Assembly: GCA_025458025.1 (NCBI GenBank)
Contig: JALOTF010000006.1
Location: 1 to 64,000, forward strand
Origin: Beijerinckiaceae bacterium
GTDB taxonomy: Bacteria; Pseudomonadota; Alphaproteobacteria; Rhizobiales; Beijerinckiaceae
Direction: 5' to 3'
DNA: 64,000 bases
Shown here: positions 1 through 10,992 of the stretch, piece by piece
How the letters are laid out: every line of letters starts with the position of its first letter
How positions within the stretch are numbered: position 1 is the stretch's first letter
Translations under genes and position numbers: made by a program
The notes under the pieces: generated by a model
Seen by the model: the letters and a program-made list of their open reading frames with translations, nothing else
The model's database searches: none
Told to the model about the DNA's origin: nothing

Positions 1-318
1 GCGAATTTCCTGAAGCTCGTCGCTTCCAAGCGCCGCCTCTTCCTCGCCCGTGCCATGGTCGCCGCCTTCCGCGCGCTTGTTGCGGAAAAGAAGGGCATCG
101 TGGCCGCAGAAGTGACGGTGGCTGCGCCCCTTTCTGACAAGAATCGCCAGGCTGTGCTGGATGCGCTCCAGACCACCTCCGGCCAGAGTATCGCGCTCAC
201 CGAGCGTGTCGATCCCGCGATCATCGGGGGTCTCGTCGTGAAGATGGGCTCGAAGATGATTGACGCCTCCCTCAAGACCAAATTGAACGCGATGAAAATC
301 GCGATGACGAACGTTTAA
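1..318 (+). CDS. atpH: ATP synthase F1 subunit delta, 5'-truncated by the window edge
   Basis: Frame 1 is open from base 1 (ANFLKLVASKRRLFLARAMVAAFRAL...) and ends TAA at 316-318; C-terminal 'GGLVVKMGSKMIDASLKTKLNAMK' is typical of AtpH; directly upstream of atpA. Confidence 0.93.
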   Translation, partial: ANFLKLVASKRRLFLARAMVAAFRALVAEKKGIVAAEVTVAAPLSDKNRQAVLDALQTTSGQSIALTERVDPAIIGGLVVKMGSKMIDASLKTKLNAMKIAMTNV

Positions 319-336
319 AGCGAAAGGCACGCCCCG

Positions 337-1828
337 ATGGATATCCGCGCCGCTGAGATCTCCGCGATCCTCAAGGAGCAGATCAAGAATTTCGGCTCCT
401 CCGCCGAAGTGACCGAAGTTGGTCAGGTGCTTTCCGTCGGTGACGGCATTGCGCGCGTCTATGGCCTCGACAAGGTTCAGGCCGGTGAGATGGTCGAGTT
501 CGAGAACGGCATCCGCGGGATGGCGCTCAACCTCGAAACCGACAATGTCGGCGTCGTGATCTTCGGCTCCGACCGCGACATCAAGGAAGGTCAGACGGTG
601 AAGCGCACGGGCGCCATCGTGGACGTTCCGGTCGGCAAGGAGCTTCTCGGCCGCGTCGTGGACGCGCTCGGCAACCCGATCGACGGCAAGGGCCCGCTCA
701 AGGCCAAGGCCCGCTCGCGCGTGGACGTGAAGGCGCCGGGCATCATTCCCCGCAAGTCGGTCCATGAGCCGATGGCGACCGGCCTTAAGGCCATCGACGC
801 GCTGATCCCGATCGGCCGTGGCCAGCGCGAACTGATCATCGGCGACCGCCAGACCGGCAAGACCGCCGTGGCGCTCGACACCATCCTGAACCAGAAGCCG
901 CTGAACGAAGGCAATGACGAGAGCCAGAAGCTCTATTGCGTCTATGTCGCGGTGGGCCAGAAGCGTTCGACCGTCGCGCAGTTCGTGAAGGTCCTCGAGG
1001 AGCGTGGCGCGCTGGATTACTCCATCGTCGTCGCTGCCACCGCGTCCGATCCGGCTCCGATGCAGTTCCTGGCGCCGTTCTCGGGCTGCGCCATGGGCGA
1101 GTATTTCCGCGATAACGGCATGCATGCCGTGATCATCTATGACGACCTCTCCAAGCAGGCCGTCGCCTATCGCCAGATGTCGCTGCTGCTGGTTCTATCT
1201 CCATTCCCGCCTGCTCGAGCGCGCGGCGAAGATGGGTGATGCGGCCGGCAAGGGCTCTCTGACCGCTCTCCCGGTCATCGAGACGCAGGCGAACGACGTG
1301 TCCGCCTACATCCCGACCAACGTGATCTCGATCACCGACGGCCAGATCTTCTTGGAAACGGACCTCTTCTTCCAGGGCATCCGCCCGGCGGTGAACGTGG
1401 GTCTGTCGGTGTCGCGCGTCGGCTCCGCCGCGCAGACCAAGGCGACCAAGAAGGTCGCAGGCAAGATCAAGGGCGAACTCGCGCAGTATCGCGAGATGGC
1501 CGCCTTCGCGCAGTTCGGTTCGGATCTCGACGCGGTGACCCAGCGCCTGCTGAACCGTGGCGCGCGCCTCACCGAACTCCTGAAGCAGCCGCAATTCTCG
1601 CCGCTGAAGATGGAAGAGCAGGTCGCGGTGATCTATGCCGGCGTGAACGGCTATCTCGACAACCTTCCGGTGAACCGCGTGCGCGCCTATGAGGATGGTC
1701 TCCTCAGCCTGCTGCGCGGCACGCATGCCGACCTCCTCAACGAGATCGGCAAGACGAAGGATCTTTCGGACGCGAATGCCGCTAAGCTGAAGGATATCGT
1801 CGTGAATTTCACGAAGTCCTTCGCGTAA
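337..1828 (+). pseudogene. atpA: ATP synthase F1 subunit alpha, reading frame broken by an apparent ~38-nt deletion near 1191
   Basis: ORF 337-1239 carries the N-terminal and P-loop regions ([15 protein letters not shown]) and runs out of frame after [11 protein letters not shown] 1139-1828 resumes at [51 protein letters not shown]; the conserved RRPPGREAYPGDV segment is missing. Confidence 0.93.
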
Positions 1829-1883
1829 GCCTCTCCGGCGCGGGGTCAGCCCCGCGCCAGTCGCCGGCCAGACGGGAAAACCC

Positions 1884-2753
1884 ATGCCCTCGTTGAAAGA
1901 CCTTCGCAACCGCATCGCTTCCGTGAAGGCGACGCAGAAGATCACCAAGGCCATGCAGATGGTGGCCGCGGCGAAGCTTCGTCGCGCGCAGACGGCCGCC
2001 GAGGCCGCGCGCCCCTATGCGAAAAAGATGGAATCGGTGCTCGCCAATCTCGGCGCGGGCGTTTCGGGTGCGGATGCCCCGAGGCTGCTGGCCGGCACGG
2101 GCTCGGATCAGGTCCAGCTGCTGATCGTCTGCACGGCCGAGCGTGGCCTGTGCGGCGCGTTCAACTCCTCCATCGTCCGCCTCGCCCGCGAGCACATCAA
2201 CAAGCTCCAGGCCGCCGGCAAGACGGTGAAGATCCTCTGTGTCGGCCGCAAGGGTTATGACATCCTGAAGCGCCAGCACGACAAGCAGATCGTCGATCTC
2301 ATCGAATTGCGCTCAGTGAAGCAGGTCGGCTACATCAATGCTGACGAGATTGCCCAGCGCGTGATGACGATGTTCGCCAATGGCGAATTCGATGTCGCGA
2401 CCCTGTTCTATTCGCAGTTCAAGTCGGTGATCGCGCAGATCCCGACCGCGCAGCGCATTATCCCGGCGGAAATTCCCGCAAGCGCTGCGCCCTCGACCGC
2501 GACGTATGAATACGAGCCGGATGAGGCCTCGATCCTTGCTTCGCTCCTGCCGCGCAATATTTCGGTGCAGGTCTTCCGGGCTCTGCTCGAGAACGCCGCC
2601 TCCGAGCAGGGCGCGCGCATGAGCGCCATGGACAACGCCACGCGCAATGCGGGCGAGATGATCAAGAAGCAGACGCAGAAGTATAACCGTTCGCGTCAGG
2701 CGATGATCACCAAGGAACTGATCGAAATCATTTCCGGCGCGGAAGCGCTCTGA
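1884..2753 (+). CDS. atpG: ATP synthase F1 subunit gamma
   Basis: [36 protein letters not shown]...; operon position. Confidence 0.97.
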   Translation: MPSLKDLRNRIASVKATQKITKAMQMVAAAKLRRAQTAAEAARPYAKKMESVLANLGAGVSGADAPRLLAGTGSDQVQLLIVCTAERGLCGAFNSSIVRLAREHINKLQAAGKTVKILCVGRKGYDILKRQHDKQIVDLIELRSVKQVGYINADEIAQRVMTMFANGEFDVATLFYSQFKSVIAQIPTAQRIIPAEIPASAAPSTATYEYEPDEASILASLLPRNISVQVFRALLENAASEQGARMSAMDNATRNAGEMIKKQTQKYNRSRQAMITKELIEIISGAEAL

Positions 2754-2766
2754 GCGGGAGACGAGC

Positions 2767-3189
2767 ATGGCCCTGACCCCTATCATGACGACTTCTGCCG
2801 TCGCCGGCGGCGGCCGCAACGGGCGTGCATCGCTCGAAGGCGGCAAGCTCGTTCTGGCCATGAGCCTGCCGAAGGAACTCGTTCCCGGCGGCCCCGATGG
2901 CATGAACCCCGAGCAGCTTTTCGCGATGGGCTGGGCCTCCTGCTACAATCAGGCCATTATCGTGCTCGCATCCAAGCATGGCGTGGATGGCCAGCGCGCG
3001 AACGTCACCTGCGAGGTGACGCTTAACAAGGATGAAGGTGGCGGCTTCGCGCTGAGCGCGGTGCTGAAATGCGCCATTCCGGGCGCCGAGCCCGACAAGG
3101 TGAAGGCGCTCATGGAAGACGCCCACACTATCTGCCCCTATTCGAAGGCGACGCGCGGCAATGTGCCGGTGACGCTTCAGGTCATCTGA
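2767..3189 (+). CDS. OsmC/Ohr-family peroxiredoxin-like protein
   Basis: NPEQLFAMGWASCYNQAI...CPYSKATRGNVPVTLQVI matches the Ohr/OsmC two-Cys pattern; lies between atpG and atpD. Confidence 0.9.
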   Translation: MALTPIMTTSAVAGGGRNGRASLEGGKLVLAMSLPKELVPGGPDGMNPEQLFAMGWASCYNQAIIVLASKHGVDGQRANVTCEVTLNKDEGGGFALSAVLKCAIPGAEPDKVKALMEDAHTICPYSKATRGNVPVTLQVI

Positions 3190-3200
3190 TCAAGGTTTGA

Positions 3201-4649
<1,449 letters not shown>

Positions 4650-4652
4650 CCC

Positions 4653-5042
4653 ATGGCTAGCTTCAATTTCGAACTTGTCTCCCCGGAGCGGGTTCTCTTC
4701 TCGGGTGATGTGAACTCGGTGGTCGTTCCGGCCGCCGAGGGCGATGTCACCGTGCTGGCGAACCATGCGCCGTTCATGTCGGCCGTGCGTCCGGGCATTG
4801 TCACCGTCGATGGCGGCAAGCGGCTCTTCGTGCGCGGTGGCTTCCTTGATGTGAATACGTCGGGGCTCACCCTGCTCGCCGAGCAGGCCGTGCCGGTCGA
4901 GGAAATCGACCGCGAGAAGGTCGCGGCGGATATGAAGGCGGCGGAGGATGAACTCCGCGCGGCTTCGACCGAAGAAGCCCGCACGCTGGCTTCCGAGAAG
5001 ATCGCGGCGCTCGCCGCCATGATGGGCGCGGTCCGCAGCTAA
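4653..5042 (+). CDS. atpC: ATP synthase F1 subunit epsilon
   Basis: MASFNFELVSPERVLFSGDVNSVVVPAAEGDVTVLANHAPFMSAVRPGIV; follows atpD. Confidence 0.96.
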   Translation: MASFNFELVSPERVLFSGDVNSVVVPAAEGDVTVLANHAPFMSAVRPGIVTVDGGKRLFVRGGFLDVNTSGLTLLAEQAVPVEEIDREKVAADMKAAEDELRAASTEEARTLASEKIAALAAMMGAVRS

Positions 5043-5064
5043 GCCGGTTACAATTCACGACATC

Positions 5065-5090
5065 AAGGTCGCCTCCGGGCGGCCTTTTTC
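5065..5090. terminator. Rho-independent terminator of the atp operon (convergent genes)
   Basis: aaggtcgcc-tccg-ggcggcctttttc: GC stem followed by a T-run on the + strand. Confidence 0.75.
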
Positions 5091-5093
5091 GTT

Positions 5094-5873
5094 TCAGAAC
5101 CGGATTGTCGCGGAAACGCGCGGCTGGATCGTGAAGCTTTTGTAGCGGTTGGGCTGATAGCTCGAAAAGGTGCGGCTGAAGCTGCCGCCGATCGCGATCT
5201 CCCGGTCCTTCGCCCATTCATATCCCACGCCGAGGCGTGCGCTGACCGTGCGATCATTGATGCGCGGCAGGAAGGGCGTCTTGTCCTCCAGAGCGTAGCT
5301 GAAGCCGCCACCCATGCGCCACGACCACGCGACGGATTTGTAGGTCAGTGTGCCGTTGATGGATCCGCGCCATTGGTCGTATGTACCGTCATTCAGCAGG
5401 CGACGCGCCGCGCGCGTGAAAACCAGAAGGCTCCAGCGATCATCCAGTGCAATGGTTCGGCTAATATTCAGCCCGAATTCGGTGCTGGCGCTGTCATGCC
5501 GCGCAAAATCATGGCTCAGCGCCTTCCGTTGGCCCAGAGTGAAGGCGAAGAAGGTGCCTTGCCAGATATGGCTGATGGAGGCGGTTGCGCTCGCGCGCTG
5601 CACGCCCGCATTTCTCTCACGCGCATAGAATTCCGAGCCTGCGCTGACCGAGAGCGTGAGCGCTCCACCCTCCCAGAGCGGCTGACGATAGGCGAGGCCA
5701 ATCTCTGGCGAGAGGAAGCCATCACCTTTGGATCGCGTGGAGATTTCGTTGGGGTTGGAATGCCAGCCGGCGCCGAAGCCGAGGCTCAGCGCCCAGCCCG
5801 CCGGGGGCGGCGTCTGCGCTATGGCGGGCGCCGACACAAGCGCGAAGGCCAGAGCCAACCCTTTCCGCGCCAC
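5094..5873 (-). CDS. Putative outer-membrane beta-barrel protein
   Basis: Signal peptide MARKGLALAFALVSAPAIAQ, alternating amphipathic strands, C-terminal aromatic (ATIRF). Confidence 0.6.
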   Translation of the reverse strand: MARKGLALAFALVSAPAIAQTPPPAGWALSLGFGAGWHSNPNEISTRSKGDGFLSPEIGLAYRQPLWEGGALTLSVSAGSEFYARERNAGVQRASATASISHIWQGTFFAFTLGQRKALSHDFARHDSASTEFGLNISRTIALDDRWSLLVFTRAARRLLNDGTYDQWRGSINGTLTYKSVAWSWRMGGGFSYALEDKTPFLPRINDRTVSARLGVGYEWAKDREIAIGGSFSRTFSSYQPNRYKSFTIQPRVSATIRF

Positions 5874-6748
5874 GCCTGCCTCCCCACATCCCTCCGCGAA
5901 CGCTTATCGCAATCGGCTGATCCAGCAAGGCCTCAATCTTCCGAAAGCGACATCAGGCTTGCGTTGCCGCCAGCCGCCGCGGAATTGACCGAGATCACCT
6001 GCTCGGTTGCGAAGCGCAGCAGGTAGTTCGGCCCGCCCGCCTTGGGGCCGGTGCCCGAAAGGCCATGCCCACCGAATGGCTGCACGCCCACTACCGCGCC
6101 GATCATGTTGCGGTTGACATAGATGTTGCCGGTCTGCAGCCGGTTCGTGACCTTCTCGACATCGCTGTCGATGCGCGAATGCATGCCGAAGGTCAGGCCA
6201 TAGCCGGTGGCCTCGATGGCCTCGATCACCTTGGTCAGTTCGCCCGCCTTGTAGCGCACGACATGCAGCACCGGCCCGAAGATCTCCTCGCCGAGATCCT
6301 CGACGCGCTTCAGCCCGAAGACATGCGGCGCCACATAGAGCCCCTGCGGCGCGGTGCCAGCATAGAGCACCGTCGCCTCGCGCTTCATCTTGGCGATATG
6401 CGCGTCGAGCCGTTCCTTCGCCTCGGCATCGATCACCGGGCCGATATGCGTCTCGGGCCGGGTGGGATCGCCGAGGCGGAGTTCCTTCGCGGCGCCGATG
6501 ATCATCTCGATCATTCGGTCGGCGACATCCTCCTGCAGGCAGAGCAGGCGCAGGGCCGAACAACGCTGGCCCGCCGAGCGGAAGGCCGAGAGCACCACAT
6601 CATCCGCCACCTGCTCGGGTAGGGCGGTGGCATCCACGATCATCGCGTTGATGCCACCGGTTTCCGCGATGAGCGGCACGATCGGGCCATCCTTCGCGGC
6701 GAGCGCACGATTGATACGGCGCGCAGTTTCGGTCGAGCCGGTGAAGAC

Positions 6749-6818
6749 CACGCCGGCAATCGCCGGATGCTCCACGAGGGCCGCACGCCGGCAATCGCCG
6801 GATGCTCCACGAGGGCCG
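6749..6818. repeat. 35-bp tandem duplication inside putA
   Basis: Unit cacgccggcaatcgccggatgctccacgagggccg present twice back-to-back (identity continues to 38 bp). Confidence 0.98.
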
Positions 6819-8096
6819 CACCGATCGCGCCATCACCGAGCACGAGATGCAGCGCATCCTTCGGGATTCCCGCCTCATGCAGCAATTCCACCGCGAGCAT
6901 GCCGATGAGCGGGGTCTGCTCGGCCGGCTTTGCCACCACGGTATTGCCGGCGGCCAAAGCGGACGCGACCTGCCCGAGGAAGATGGCCAGCGGGAAATTC
7001 CACGGCGCGATGGCCACGATCACCCCGCGCGGGCGATAGAGCAGTTGATTGTCCTCGCCCGTGGGGCCGGGGAGCGAAATGGGTGCACCCATCACCCGTT
7101 CGGCCTCGCCTGCATAAAAGCGCAGGAAATCGACGGCCTCGCGGATCTCGGCGGTGCAATCATCCAGCGTCTTGCCGGCCTCGCGCTGGAGGAGCGCGAC
7201 AAGGCGGCCGGTTCTGGCCTCAAGCTTGTCAGCCGCCGCGCGCAGTAGGGTTGCGCGGAGCGGAGCGTTTGTGCGGCCCCAGCGATGGAAGCCCTCGCGG
7301 GCCGCTTCAATCGCTGCGCGCGCATCCGCCGGCATGGCGTTGAAGACGGTGCCGATGGGCTTCCCGTCGACGGGTGACTTTGCCTCCACCGAGCCGTGCT
7401 TCACGACGCGCCCGGAGATCAGGCTCGTGGCTGTGGCGGGCGCGAAATCGCGCGATTCCAGCAGTTTCGCCAGCGTTTCCGCATGGCCCAACTCATAGCC
7501 CCGGCTGTTCTTGCGGCCATCGGGGAAAAGCGCGTCGGGGCGCGCAAGCCGCTTGTGGCGGGCGCGATCCGGCGTGCCGATCTGCGCGGCGGGGCGGGTC
7601 AGCAGCTTCGAAACCGGCACGGTGGCATCCGCTGCCTCATGCACGAAGGAGGAATTGGCCCCGTTTTCGAGCAGGCGACGCACGAGATAGGCGAGAAGAT
7701 CGCGATGCCCGCCCACTGGCGCATAAACGCGGCAGGCCGCATCCGGGCTCTGCGCGAGTAGCGCCGAATAGGCGGCCTCGCCCATGCCGTGCAGGCGCTG
7801 GAATTCGTAGCCCTCGGCATTGCCGGCCATGGCGCGGATGGTCGCGATGGTCAGTGCATTGTGGGTCGCGAATTGTGGGTAGAGACGAGGGCGCGCTTCC
7901 AGCATCGCCTTGGCGCAGGCCGCATAGTTCAGGTCGGTCATCGCCTTGCGGGTGAATACCGGGAAATCCGGCAGGCCGCGCTCCTGCGCGCGCTTCACTT
8001 CCGTATCCCAGTAAGCGCCCTTCACGAGGCGCACCATGAAGCGGCGGCCCGTGGCCTGCGCGAGGCTGTCGAGCCATGCGATCACCTGCCGGCCCC

Positions 8097-8130
8097 GCTT
8101 CTGGTAGGCCTGTGCTTCTGGTAGGCCTGT
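8097..8130. repeat. 17-bp tandem duplication inside putA
   Basis: gcttctggtaggcctgt x2 perfect. Confidence 0.98.
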
Positions 8131-9190
8131 ACGGCGAGGCCGAGGCCATCCCAGCCCGCGAGTTTTGAATCCTGCGCGAGGAGCTGAAACAGATCCAGCG
8201 AGAGTTCGAGGCGATCCGCCTCCTCCGCGTCGATGGTGAAATTCAAGTCGAAGCTCTTGGCCTGCTCCGCCAGCGCCACCACGCGCGGGGTGAGTTCGGC
8301 CAGCACCGCCTCACGGTTCGTGGCTCGTAGCGCGGGTGGAGCGCGGAGAGCTTCACCGAGATGCCGGGGCGGTTCGGCAATGCGGCGTTGCCGGCCTTCG
8401 CGCCGATATGGCGGATGGCATCGGCATAGCTCTGGAAATAGCGCTCGGCATCATCGGCCGTGCGCGCGCCCTCGCCGAGCATATCGAAGGAATAACGATA
8501 GCTGCGCGCGGCACCGGAATTAGCCCGGCCCAAGGCTTCGTCGATGGTCTGGCCGAGCACGAAATGGTTGCCCATCACGCGCATGGCCTGCCGCGCGGCG
8601 GTGCGGATGGTGGGCAGGCCGATGCGCTTCGCGAGGCTCGCGAGAATGCCGTCGGGCGTCTCGCCCGGCTGTATGATGCGCGCGCCAATGCCCAAAGCCC
8701 AGGCCGAGGCATTGATGAGGAGGGCATCCGATTTCGGCTGATGCTCCAGGAAGTTGCCCTGGCCCAGCTTGTCCTCGATCAGCTTGTCGGCGGTGATGGA
8801 ATCCGGCACGCGGAGCAGGGCTTCCGCCAGCACCATCAGCGCCAACCCCTCCTTGGTGGAGAGCGAATATTCCTGCAGGATCTGCTCGATTCCGCCGATT
8901 CCGCCCTGTCCCGCGCGGATCGCCTCGATCAGGTGGCTGGCCTCGGCGTCGATTTGCCGCTCGCTCGCAGGGGGCAGGCTCGCTTCGGCCAGCAAGGCAG
9001 CGGCGAGGGATTCATCCTCCGGCGCGAAGGCAGCGCGAAACGGGGCGGGCGTGGCGGATTGAGCCATGGGTTCCTCGGGAAGGCAGAAATCGATTGGCGA
9101 CTTTCACAGGGTAATCGAGTGTGAGCATGGTTTCCATATTGAAATTTACGTCAAAATAGTGACTTACTATCTTAATATGCCAAGAGGGGT

Positions 9191-9661
9191 GTGAAAGTGA
9201 CAACTGATCTGGATCGTGCGGATATCAAGATCCTCAGGGCCTTGCAGCGCGACGGCCGCCTTTCCACTGTGGCTCTGGCCGAGAATGTCGGCCTTTCCCC
9301 CACCGCCACCACCGAACGCGTGAAGCGTCTCACGCGGGAAGGATATATCAAGGGTTATCACGCGCATCTCGATCCGGTGATGTTGAACCGTGCGCTGCTG
9401 GTTTATGTGGAAGTGACGCTCGACAAGACCACGCCTGATGTCTTCCAGCGCTTCGCGCAGGCCGCGCGCTCCTCGCCGGAAATCCTTGAGTGCCATCTCG
9501 TGGCGGGCGGGTTCGATTACCTCATCAAGACCCGCGTGAAGGATATGGAAGCGTATCGCGTGCTCCTCACGCAGACCATCCTCACCTTTCCGGGCGTGAA
9601 GGAATCGCGCTCCTACGCGGTGATGGAAGAGGTGAAGGCCGATCCGCATCTGCCGATCTGA
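9191..9661 (+). CDS. putR: Lrp/AsnC-family transcriptional regulator, probably PutR (proline catabolism)
   Basis: LDRADIKILRALQRDGRLSTVALAENVGLSPTATTERVKRL; divergent from putA; GTG start. Confidence 0.88.
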   Translation: MKVTTDLDRADIKILRALQRDGRLSTVALAENVGLSPTATTERVKRLTREGYIKGYHAHLDPVMLNRALLVYVEVTLDKTTPDVFQRFAQAARSSPEILECHLVAGGFDYLIKTRVKDMEAYRVLLTQTILTFPGVKESRSYAVMEEVKADPHLPI

Positions 9662-9669
9662 GCCTTTTC

Positions 9670-9705
9670 AAAAACGAAAAACGCCGCCCCGGGGAGGGGG
9701 CGGCG
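9670..9705 (-). terminator. Terminator downstream of terC
   Basis: Stem cgccgcccc/ggggcggcg flanked on its minus-strand 3' side by cgtttttcgttttt. Confidence 0.7.
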
Positions 9706-9736
9706 CGTGTTCTGGCCAGAGATGGCGGGTCGAGGG

Positions 9737-10753
9737 TTACTCGGCCGCCTTGGTGTGCAATTCCGGCTTGTCATTGCGCGTCTTCCAGAGCGAGAAGAGC
9801 ACGCCGCCCAGGATGAGCGCCAGCGTCACGCCCAGCGAGATCGCGGGGTTCAGCTTGCCGACCATCTCATTCCAGAAGATCTTCAGGCCGATGAAGACCA
9901 GGATCATGGCGAGGGCATATTTCAGGTAGTGGAAGCGATGAACCATGGCCGCGAGCGCGAAATACAGCGCGCGGAGGCCGAGGATCGCCATGATATTCGC
10001 GGTGTAGACGATGAAGGTGTCCGTGGTGATCGCGAAGATCGCCGGCACCGAATCGACCGCGAAAATCAGGTCCGCAACGTTGATCACCACGAGCGCCAGG
10101 AAGAGCGGCGTGGCAAACAGCACCAGCTTGCCGGTGGCGGGATCAGGCTCGCGCACGAAGAATTTCTGGTCATGCAGCTTTTCGCTGACGCGCATATGCT
10201 TCTTGAGGAAGCGCACGACCGGGTTCTTCGACACATCCGGATCGCTTTCCGGCACCACGAGCATCTTGATGCCGGTGGCGATGAGGAAGGCGCCGAAGAT
10301 GTAGAGCACCCACGAATACTGCTGCACCAGAGCCGCACCGAGCGCGATCATCAGGCCACGCAGGATGATGACGGCGAGGATGCCCCAGACCAGCGCGCGA
10401 TACTGATATTTGCGCGGGATGGCGAAGAAGCCAAAGATCAGCGAAATGACGAAGACGTTGTCGACCGACAGCGCTTTTTCGATGAAGAAGCCCGTGAAAT
10501 ACGCGATGCCGGCATGTGTGCCGTCTTCGGTCACGAGGCGGCCTGTTTCGTAGGCCCACCAGATATAGGCGCCGAAAACCATTGCGAAAGCGATGTAGAA
10601 GGCCGACAGCCACAGGCTTTCGGCCACGCCCATTTCCTTGTCGTCCTTGTGCCAGATGCCAAGGTCGAAGGCGAGCAAGGCGACGATGATGGCGAGAAAG
10701 CTCAGCCACATCCAGACAGGCTTCCCAAGGAAGCCGCTCATCAAGAGTTCCAT
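9737..10753 (-). CDS. TerC-family integral membrane protein
   Basis: FFIEKALSVDNVFVISLIFGFFAIP, NVADLIFAVDSVPAIFAIT. Confidence 0.93.
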   Translation of the reverse strand: MELLMSGFLGKPVWMWLSFLAIIVALLAFDLGIWHKDDKEMGVAESLWLSAFYIAFAMVFGAYIWWAYETGRLVTEDGTHAGIAYFTGFFIEKALSVDNVFVISLIFGFFAIPRKYQYRALVWGILAVIILRGLMIALGAALVQQYSWVLYIFGAFLIATGIKMLVVPESDPDVSKNPVVRFLKKHMRVSEKLHDQKFFVREPDPATGKLVLFATPLFLALVVINVADLIFAVDSVPAIFAITTDTFIVYTANIMAILGLRALYFALAAMVHRFHYLKYALAMILVFIGLKIFWNEMVGKLNPAISLGVTLALILGGVLFSLWKTRNDKPELHTKAAE

Positions 10754-10949
10754 GTTTGATTACCAGTTTGAGCCCGGAGAAACAAAAGTTCTCGGTTCCG
10801 ACATCGTGCGAAGCTTCTGCTCGCACCAGAGGGGCCCGGTACCGTGAGCGGCAAAATGGCGCATCCGGCTCGCCCGTCAAGTAGCTTTCTCAAAAAAACG
10901 ACCACATTGGGCAAAAATGGTGAAGTTTGATTGATTTTGCAGCCGCACT

Positions 10950-10980
10950 CGCCCAAAGCAGGGCAGTTTTTGGGCGTTTT
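10950..10980 (+). terminator. Terminator-like hairpin in the leader just upstream of the acyl-CoA synthetase gene
   Basis: cgcccaaa-gcagggcagtt-tttgggcg followed by TTTT, 12 nt before the ATG at 10993. Confidence 0.45.
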
Positions 10981-10992
10981 GAGGGATGAAAC

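Larger units (their letters stand above)
5933..9067 (-). pseudogene. putA: Bifunctional proline dehydrogenase / P5C dehydrogenase, interrupted by three frame breaks
   Basis: Fragments 8243-9067 (N-term/PRODH), 8082-8306, 6640-8085 (PRODH + ALDH) and 5933-6775 (ALDH C-term, FGGHGLSGTGPKAGGPNYLLRF) are in successive frames; breaks coincide with a 1-nt indel (~8323), a 17-bp tandem duplication (8097-8130) and a 35-bp tandem duplication (6749-6818). Confidence 0.92.

Noticed and set aside
10754-10870. Possible manganese (yybP-ykoY) riboswitch upstream of terC
   Set aside because: TerC genes often carry one, but I could not recognise the conserved core motif in the minus-strand leader; an Infernal search with the Rfam model would decide
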